From Bacilli bacterium (GTDB taxonomy: Bacteria; Bacillota_I; Bacilli_A; RF39; UBA660), in NCBI GenBank assembly GCA_016302505.1, contig JAEDNL010000024.1, positions 1 through 19,542 on the forward strand: a stretch of DNA of 19,542 nt, written 5' to 3'. Position numbers and translations under genes: made by a program. The notes below the pieces were generated by a model, which was not told the origin of the DNA, searched no databases, and worked only from the letters and a program-made list of their open reading frames with translations. Positions 14,148-19,542 of the stretch are shown piece after piece; the stretch's first letter is position 1; every line of letters starts with the position of its first letter.

Positions 14148-16538
14148 ATGTATGATTTAGGTTCAATATTTAGAGTAGATGTAAATAAAGCTAAATCAAT
14201 ATCTTTAAATACATTTAAGGGTAAAAAATATAGAATAACTATATTATCAGATGTACTTATTAGATTTGAATATAGTGAAACTGGAACATTTAATGATTAT
14301 CCTACTTTTTTTGCATCTAATAGATCTTTTGGTAAGCCAAAGTATACAGTAGAAGAAGATAATCAAATATTAGTTATTAAAAATGATAAATTTATTTTAC
14401 AATACTATAAAGAAAAACCATTTATAGGAAGTAGATTATCTCCTGATCAAAACTTAAAAGTAACAATAACTGGTAGTGAAAAAACATGGTATTATAATCA
14501 TCCAGAAGTTAGAAATTTTATGGGAACTGCATATAGTTTAGATGATACAAGAGGTAATGCTAAGTATGAAAAAGGACTTTTTTCATTAGATGGCTTTACT
14601 GCGATTGATGACTCTAAAACACCCATAATTAGTATATATGGTAATGTGATAGCTCCAAATTATAATAATATAGATACATATTTATTTATATATAATAATG
14701 ACTTTGGAGAAGGCTTAAGGGATTATTTTAATTTAACTGGAATGCCTTTAATGCTACCAAGATATGCATTTGGAGTATGGTGGAATAAAGATGAGAGTTA
14801 TACTGAAATGGATATTCAAACCTTAGTAAATAATTTTAGAAAAAATGAAATTCCAATTTCTGTATTATTACTTGGAAATTATGCTAGAACTAAAAACAAG
14901 AATTCTAATATCAGTTTTTCATTTGATAAGAATATATTTCCTAATACTTTAGGTCTTAGTGAATATTTAAAGAAAAATAATATTAAACTAGGAGTTACTA
15001 TTAAAACAGAAGGAGTTTTAAGTAATGAAGAAGTAAACTTTAATGAATTTAGTAAAATATATGAAAAGAATGAATCAGTTCTACTAAATCCATATGATGC
15101 TAAGATGATGAATGCATTCTTAAAAGGAATAATAAATCCATTTATAACAAGTGGGGTGGACTTCTTTTTAAATGATGATAATAATATTAAAAATAGAACA
15201 AGAAATTTCACTATGAATTATTATTTATATAATACATTTTCTAATTTTACTGGAAAAAGAAATTTCTTATTATCTAGAAATAATGGAATAGCACCTCATA
15301 GGTATAGTGCATTATATTCAGGGCATACTGTGGTTAGCTGGAAAACATTAAAATTATTACCATTCTTTAATGCAACTGCTGCGAATATTGGTATATCTTA
15401 CTGGAGTCATGATATAGGTGGATATAAAGATGGTATAGAGGACTCTGAATTATATATGAGATTTGTACAATTTGGGGTATTTAGTCCAATATTAAGATTA
15501 TCATCAAGAAATGGCAAATATTATAAAAGAGAACCATGGAGATGGGATGCTAAAACTAATAAAATAGTTAAAGATTATTTAAGGCTTAGACATAAACTAA
15601 TACCATATTTATATAGTGAAGCAAATAAATATTCAAAATTTGGTTCTCCAATAGTACAACCTTTGTATTATAAATATCCAGAAACATATGATGAGCCATT
15701 ATATAAAAATGAATATTATTTTGGAAGTGAATTATTTGTATGCCCAATAGTAGATAGTAAAGATAGTGTAATGAATAGAGTTGTACATAAAATATTTTTA
15801 CCTAATGGAATATGGTATGACTTTAGAACAGGTAAGAAGTTCATAGGTGGTAAAAGATATGTAACATTTTATAAAGATGAAGATTATCCTGTATTTGCTA
15901 AAACGGGTGCTATAATACCACTTGCTAAAATAGATAATAATATTAATGATACATCATCTCCTAAAAAATTAGAAATACAAATATTCCCAGGAAGGAGTAA
16001 TACATATAAATTATATGAAGATGATGGTGTGTCAGATATGTATAAGCAAGGAAATAGTTTAACAACTGAAATAAACTATTATTATAAAGAAAATGATTTT
16101 TCTGTATCAATATCTCCTTTAGAAGGTAAACAAGGTGTTATACCTGAAAAGAGAAGTTATATAATAAGATTTAGAAATACTAAATTTACAAATGGGGTAC
16201 AAGTATTTGCAAATGAAATAAATGTACCATATAGAAGATATACTGATGATACTGATTTTGTTATTGAATTTGATAATATTGATACATCAAGTAAAATATT
16301 TGTATATTGTAAAGGAAAAGATATAGAAATAGATGCTGGAAGAGTTATTAATGAAGATTTAGAAAGTATCATAAATGATTTACAAATAGAAACACATTTA
16401 AAAGAAGAAATTGATAATATATTATTTAGTGATAAAGATATCAAGAGTAAAAGAATTGCTATTAGAAGACTTAAAGGTTTGCCAACTATATTTGTTAAAA
16501 TGTTCTTAAAACTACTTGAATATGTAGCAGAACTATAG
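14148..16538 (+). CDS. glycoside hydrolase family 31 protein with divergent active site
   Basis: 796 residues. Family 31 (alpha-glucosidase/alpha-xylosidase type) is recognised from the N-terminal beta-sandwich, the (beta/alpha)8 barrel (about 205-500: YAFGVWW, LLSRNNGIAPHRY, YWSHDIGGY, QFGVFSPILR, REPWRW, RHKLIPYLY) and C-terminal beta domains with YEDDG, then a helical tail of about 65 residues. The nucleophile is probably Asp343 in GVDFFLND. Where most families have the acid/base Asp (SGD), this protein has His393 (SGHTVVSW). The usual substrate-binding DMDWH segment after strand 2 reads LLGNYAR, and the HP after strand 4 is KT. Activity is therefore uncertain. No signal peptide is seen, so it is cytoplasmic. 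AAGGAGG seven bases upstream supports the start at 14148. It follows the HerA-like gene in the same unit. Fold assignment is firm, substrate unknown. Confidence 0.88.
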   Translation: MYDLGSIFRVDVNKAKSISLNTFKGKKYRITILSDVLIRFEYSETGTFNDYPTFFASNRSFGKPKYTVEEDNQILVIKNDKFILQYYKEKPFIGSRLSPDQNLKVTITGSEKTWYYNHPEVRNFMGTAYSLDDTRGNAKYEKGLFSLDGFTAIDDSKTPIISIYGNVIAPNYNNIDTYLFIYNNDFGEGLRDYFNLTGMPLMLPRYAFGVWWNKDESYTEMDIQTLVNNFRKNEIPISVLLLGNYARTKNKNSNISFSFDKNIFPNTLGLSEYLKKNNIKLGVTIKTEGVLSNEEVNFNEFSKIYEKNESVLLNPYDAKMMNAFLKGIINPFITSGVDFFLNDDNNIKNRTRNFTMNYYLYNTFSNFTGKRNFLLSRNNGIAPHRYSALYSGHTVVSWKTLKLLPFFNATAANIGISYWSHDIGGYKDGIEDSELYMRFVQFGVFSPILRLSSRNGKYYKREPWRWDAKTNKIVKDYLRLRHKLIPYLYSEANKYSKFGSPIVQPLYYKYPETYDEPLYKNEYYFGSELFVCPIVDSKDSVMNRVVHKIFLPNGIWYDFRTGKKFIGGKRYVTFYKDEDYPVFAKTGAIIPLAKIDNNINDTSSPKKLEIQIFPGRSNTYKLYEDDGVSDMYKQGNSLTTEINYYYKENDFSVSISPLEGKQGVIPEKRSYIIRFRNTKFTNGVQVFANEINVPYRRYTDDTDFVIEFDNIDTSSKIFVYCKGKDIEIDAGRVINEDLESIINDLQIETHLKEEIDNILFSDKDIKSKRIAIRRLKGLPTIFVKMFLKLLEYVAEL

Positions 16539-16544
16539 TATAAT
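16516..16544 (+). promoter_or_regulatory. sigma-A-type promoter of the T-box/leuS operon
   Basis: TTGAAT (16516-16521), a 17-base spacer and a perfect TATAAT (16539-16544). The -35 is inside the end of the GH31 coding sequence and the -10 starts at the base after its stop codon. Predicted start of transcription is near 16551. Confidence 0.8.
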
Positions 16545-16550
16545 TGAAAC

Positions 16551-16747
16551 ATATTTCAGTTATAAAAAGAGTAGTAAATATGAATATTGTCAAAGAAAGT
16601 TAGTGGTTGATGTAAACTAATACAATGAAATATTGAACTTGCTTTTTTAGAAATAGCGTACATTGGCGTTAACAATTAAAGAGCATGATAAGTCATGAAT
16701 TAAGGTGGTACCGCGGAATATGTCCGTCCTTAGTTTATGACTTTTTT
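16551..16747 (+). ncRNA. T-box leader riboswitch, probably leucine-specific
   Basis: A tRNA-sensing leader upstream of leuS. The conserved T-box GGTGGTACCGCGG is at 16704-16716; its UGG(N) pairs with the NCCA end of uncharged tRNA. Stem I can be drawn with basal helix 16564-16569/16642-16647, an AGTA element near 16570-16576 opposite GAA at 16635-16637 (the loop E pair), and an apical hairpin 16600-16620. The codon right after GAA is CTT (16638-16640), a leucine codon, which fits leuS downstream. The 3' end switches between an antiterminator containing the T-box and the terminator at 16690-16747. Low charged tRNA-Leu should raise expression. The exact folding of stems II and III was not resolved. 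Confidence 0.92.
16690..16747 (+). terminator. regulated terminator of the T-box leader
   Basis: A 16-bp stem, 16690-16705 with 16728-16743, containing two G-U pairs, followed by T residues to 16747. Its 5' arm overlaps the first bases of the T-box, so it and the antiterminator are mutually exclusive. Confidence 0.9.
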
Positions 16748-16763
16748 ATTTTAAGGAGGAATT

Positions 16764-17129
16764 ATGGATAAAGTATTAGGATTTTTTTTAGATTTAATTG
16801 TTATATTTACAATTGTATTTCTTATTTATACAATAATATTTAATAGAAAAAGAAAAACTTATAAAGACCTGAAAAAGAATGATGAAATTAAATTGTTTAT
16901 AGCAAGATATAATTTAGATATGAGAAAAACTGAATATAAAAAAGTATTGAAAGCATTAACAATTGTTAATTCATTTATACTTTCTTTTACTACATCAATA
17001 GTTATAAGAATCGATGGATTTATAAAATCTTTATTAATTGGATTTTTAATTATTATGGTACTAATATATTCTTTATATGAAATTACAGGAAAATATTTTA
17101 AAAGAAAAGAGGAGGAGAAAAATGTATGA
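16764..17129 (+). CDS. small membrane protein of unknown function in the leuS operon
   Basis: 121 residues, not recognised. Hydrophobic segments at about 4-27, 67-84 and 88-107 suggest three membrane helices. Between the first two is a basic cytoplasmic-type stretch (about 28-63) with the motif ARYNLDMRKTEYKKVL. The C-terminus is very Lys/Glu/Arg rich. AAGGAGG precedes the ATG with good spacing, so translation should be efficient. It is the first gene behind the leucine T-box and overlaps leuS by 8 bases; the leuS ribosome-binding site lies within it. It should therefore be made under the same tRNA-Leu control. Whether it has anything to do with leucine (uptake, sensing) or is only carried in the transcript is unknown. 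Confidence 0.8.
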   Translation: MDKVLGFFLDLIVIFTIVFLIYTIIFNRKRKTYKDLKKNDEIKLFIARYNLDMRKTEYKKVLKALTIVNSFILSFTTSIVIRIDGFIKSLLIGFLIIMVLIYSLYEITGKYFKRKEEEKNV

Positions 17130-19524
17130 TTTTAAAAAAATAGAAGAAAAGTGGCAACAAAGATGGTTAGATACAAAATGTTTTGAAGCTGATAATAATA
17201 GTAAAAAACAAAAATATTATTTATTAGTAGAATTTCCATATCCAAGTGGTAGTGGATTACATGTAGGACATGTAAGAAGTTATACAGCATTAGATTCAAT
17301 GGCTAGATTAAAAAGAATGCAAGGATATAATGTGCTTTTTCCAATGGGATGGGATGCTTTTGGTTCACCAGCAGAACAATTTGCTATTAAAAATCATGTG
17401 TATCCTGAAAGTATGGTAAAGGACTGTATTAAAACATTTAAATCACAATTAATGAAATTAGGTTATTCATTTGATTGGTCAAGAGAATTTGCAACAACAG
17501 ATCCTAAATATTATAAATGGACTCAATGGCAATTCTTACAATTTTATAAGCATGGTCTAGCATATAAAGCTGAAAAAGAAATAAATTGGTGTCCTAAATG
17601 TTTAACAGGGCTTTCTAATGAAGATGCAGAAGGTGGAGTTTGTGAAAGATGTGGAACTAAAACTGAAAAGAAATTGAAGAGTCAATGGATGCTTAAAATG
17701 TCGGCTTATGCTCAAAGATTGTTAGATGGACTTGATAAAACAGAATTCTTAGAAAAAATTAAAGTTGCTCAAATTAATTGGATAGGTAGAAGTGAAGGAG
17801 CAGAGGTTAATTTTAAAATAGATGGTACAGAAGATAAATTAACTGTATTTACAACAAGACCAGATACTTTATATGGTGTAACATTTATGGTTATGTCACC
17901 TGAACATAAATATTTAGAAAAATATGAGAGTCAAATTAAAAATATAGAAGAAGTTCATAAATATCAAGAATATGCTAAAAGTAAGACTGATATTGAAAGA
18001 ACTGATTTAACAAAAGAAAAAACTGGTGTTAAATTAGAAGGTTTAGAAGCAATAAATCCAGTTAATAATAAAAAAATAGAAATATGGATAAGTGATTATG
18101 TTTTATCTAGTTATGGAACTGGTGCGATTATGGCAGTACCTGCTCATGATGAACGTGATTATGAATTTGCAACTAAATTTAATATACCAATTATTGAAGT
18201 AATAAAGGGAGGAAACATTTCAAAAGAAGCTTATACTGGTGATGGTGAAATGATAAATTCTGGAGTACTTAATGGTATAAATAATAAAAAAGATTCTATT
18301 AAGAAAATGATAGAATTCTTAGAGGATAAAAAAATAGGTAAAAAGAAAATAAATTATAGATTACAAGATTGGATATTTAGTAGACAAAGATTCTGGGGTG
18401 AACCTATACCAATGATATATTGTGAAAAGTGTGGTTGGGTACCAGTCCCTGAAAATGAACTTCCATTAGTATTACCAGAAGTTTCATCATATGAACCTAC
18501 TGAAAATGGAGAAAGTCCACTTGCTAATGTAGATGAATGGGTTAATACTAGTTGTCCAAATTGTCATGGACCTGCTACTAGAGAGACTGATACTATGCCT
18601 AACTGGGCAGGATCATCTTGGTATTGGTTAAGATTTATGGATCCACATAATGATAAAGAATTCGCAAGTAAAGAAGCATTAAATTATTGGGGTATGGTTG
18701 ATTATTATAATGGTGGAATGGAACATGCAACAAGACACTTATTATATGCAAGATTTTGGCATGAATTCTTATATGATATTGGATTAGTACCAACAGAAGA
18801 ACCATTCAAGAAAAGAGTATCTCACGGAATGATATTAGGTGATAATGGTATTAAAATGAGTAAATCTAAAGGTAATGTAGTTAATCCAGATGATATGGTT
18901 AATTTGTATGGAGCAGATGCATTAAGAACATATGAAATGTTTATAGGAGATTATTCAAAAGATGCATCATGGAGTGAAAATGGTCTTAAAGGATGTAAAA
19001 GATTCCTAGATAAAGTCTATAGATTAAAAGATAAAGTAAATGGTAGTGATGGATATACAAAAGAATTAGAAGTATTAATTAATAAAACAATTAAGAAAGT
19101 AAATGAAGATATAAATACAATGAATTATAATACAGCAGTTTCTGCATTAATGATACTTGCTAATTCATATGAAAGTCATAATGAAATATCTAAAAAAGAC
19201 TATAGAGTATTATTACAATTATTAAATCCAATAGCGCCACATATAACAGAAGAATTAAATGAAATGTTAAATTTAGGTAAACCATTTTATGAAAGTGAAG
19301 CATTAAAATATGATGAAAATAATATAACAGAAGATACTGTTAAAATAGCTTGTTCTGTTAATGGTAAGTTAAGAGCAACATTTGAAACTAAAATAAATAC
19401 TTCAAAAGAAAAATTATTAGAGTTAGCTTATCAACAAGAAAATGTAAAAAATCATATTAATGGAAAAGAAGTAATTAAAGAAATAGTTGTTTTAAATAAA
19501 ATAGTTAACATAGTTGTAAAATAG
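17122..19524 (+). CDS. leuS: leucine--tRNA ligase
   Basis: 800 residues, complete bacterial length. Attaches leucine to tRNA-Leu. Class I motifs: HVGH (47-50) in the FPYPSGSGLHVGH stretch and KMSKS (578-582). A zinc knuckle is formed by Cys157/Cys160 and Cys174/Cys177, and a second Cys pair set occurs at 434/437 and 478/481. The CP1 editing domain (about 220-410) keeps TTRPDT (244-249) and the PAHDERDYEF segment with its conserved Asp, so post-transfer editing is probably intact. The C-terminal anticodon-binding and LeuRS-specific domains follow. The start at 17122 is chosen for GGAGGAG upstream; an upstream ATG at 17077 lies in the preceding gene without such a site. Regulated by the T-box at 16551-16747. 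Confidence 0.98.
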   Translation: MYDFKKIEEKWQQRWLDTKCFEADNNSKKQKYYLLVEFPYPSGSGLHVGHVRSYTALDSMARLKRMQGYNVLFPMGWDAFGSPAEQFAIKNHVYPESMVKDCIKTFKSQLMKLGYSFDWSREFATTDPKYYKWTQWQFLQFYKHGLAYKAEKEINWCPKCLTGLSNEDAEGGVCERCGTKTEKKLKSQWMLKMSAYAQRLLDGLDKTEFLEKIKVAQINWIGRSEGAEVNFKIDGTEDKLTVFTTRPDTLYGVTFMVMSPEHKYLEKYESQIKNIEEVHKYQEYAKSKTDIERTDLTKEKTGVKLEGLEAINPVNNKKIEIWISDYVLSSYGTGAIMAVPAHDERDYEFATKFNIPIIEVIKGGNISKEAYTGDGEMINSGVLNGINNKKDSIKKMIEFLEDKKIGKKKINYRLQDWIFSRQRFWGEPIPMIYCEKCGWVPVPENELPLVLPEVSSYEPTENGESPLANVDEWVNTSCPNCHGPATRETDTMPNWAGSSWYWLRFMDPHNDKEFASKEALNYWGMVDYYNGGMEHATRHLLYARFWHEFLYDIGLVPTEEPFKKRVSHGMILGDNGIKMSKSKGNVVNPDDMVNLYGADALRTYEMFIGDYSKDASWSENGLKGCKRFLDKVYRLKDKVNGSDGYTKELEVLINKTIKKVNEDINTMNYNTAVSALMILANSYESHNEISKKDYRVLLQLLNPIAPHITEELNEMLNLGKPFYESEALKYDENNITEDTVKIACSVNGKLRATFETKINTSKEKLLELAYQQENVKNHINGKEVIKEIVVLNKIVNIVVK

Positions 19525-19542
19525 AGAGAAATCTCTATTTTA
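19518..19542 (+). terminator. intrinsic terminator after leuS (cut by the window end)
   Basis: Perfect 10-bp stem (19518-19527 with 19532-19541) with loop GAAA. The TAG stop of leuS (19522-19524) lies in the 5' arm. The T-tract would continue beyond the window. Confidence 0.75.

Noticed and set aside
14879..15211. Open frame of 110 codons on the minus strand inside GH31
   Set aside because: Shadow of the plus-strand barrel-coding region; hydrophobic Leu/Phe/Ser composition typical of antisense AT-rich DNA.
16157..16552. Open frame of 131 codons on the minus strand opposite the GH31 3' end
   Set aside because: Low-complexity Ser/Leu/Ile composition expected from the complement of an AT-rich coding frame, and the plus strand is clearly coding here.
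17077..17121. Longer N-terminus for LeuRS from ATG 17077
   Set aside because: Basic extension not found in LeuRS; GGAGGAG supports ATG 17122 and MYDFKKIEEKWQ is the usual family start.
1..19542. Mycoplasma-type code with TGA as tryptophan
   Set aside because: TGA ends several well-recognised genes at the right place and Trp in conserved motifs is TGG.

Overview
The window is strongly AT-rich, with A/T-ending codons throughout. It carries typical low-GC Gram-positive (Bacillota) genes: an RNase J2-type nuclease, a NifZ/ThiI pair, NrnA, YsxC, an ecfA-ecfA-ecfT-truA cluster and a T-box-controlled leuS. TGA is used as a stop (for example at 3522-3524, 11579-11581 and 17127-17129) and Trp is encoded by TGG, so this is not the Mycoplasma code. 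I infer a host-associated, small-genome Bacilli/Erysipelotrichia/RF39-like lineage. The exact taxon cannot be read from the window. All recognised genes lie on the + strand and are tightly packed.

Layout: (1) 1-690: end of an unknown gene overlapping a small HD-domain alarmone-hydrolase-like gene, closed by a terminator. (2) 696-4755: RNase J2-like gene, cysteine desulfurase and thiI in one operon, with the last two forming a tRNA 4-thiouridine sulfur relay. A long hairpin follows, holding the start of a 43-codon ORF. (3) 4872-5620: a membrane-anchored protein of unknown function. (4) 5632-8408: ackA, nrnA and ysxC. (5) 8409-9196: a lone prepilin-like protein. (6) 9211-12316: ecfA1-like, ecfA2-like, ecfT-like and truA, each overlapping the next. 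(7) 12328-16538: a HerA/DUF87 ATPase and a GH31 glycosidase-family protein. (8) 16516-19542: promoter, leucine-type T-box leader, small membrane protein, leuS and terminator.

Two points stand out. First, the ECF energising module keeps the usual gene order and overall family alignment, but its ATP-binding and hydrolysis motifs are badly eroded. The first ATPase has lost Walker A, the catalytic Glu and the H-loop His. The second keeps Walker A/B but has lost the signature motif, the Q-loop Gln and the H-loop His. The EcfT coupling motifs are also altered. Second, the GH31 protein has non-canonical residues at several active-site positions, including a His where most families have the acid/base Asp. 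Both look like retained but biochemically altered proteins rather than pseudogenes, since the frames are open and have good ribosome-binding sites.

Regulation is compact. All six gene-end terminators place the stop codon inside the hairpin, and in several cases the next promoter begins in or just after the terminator. Two promoters (4872-4900 and 16516-16544) are embedded in the preceding terminator or coding sequence. No tRNA, rRNA, CRISPR array or insertion sequence was seen, and no gene-free stretch exceeds about 300 bases. The longest, 16539-16763, is filled by the T-box leader.
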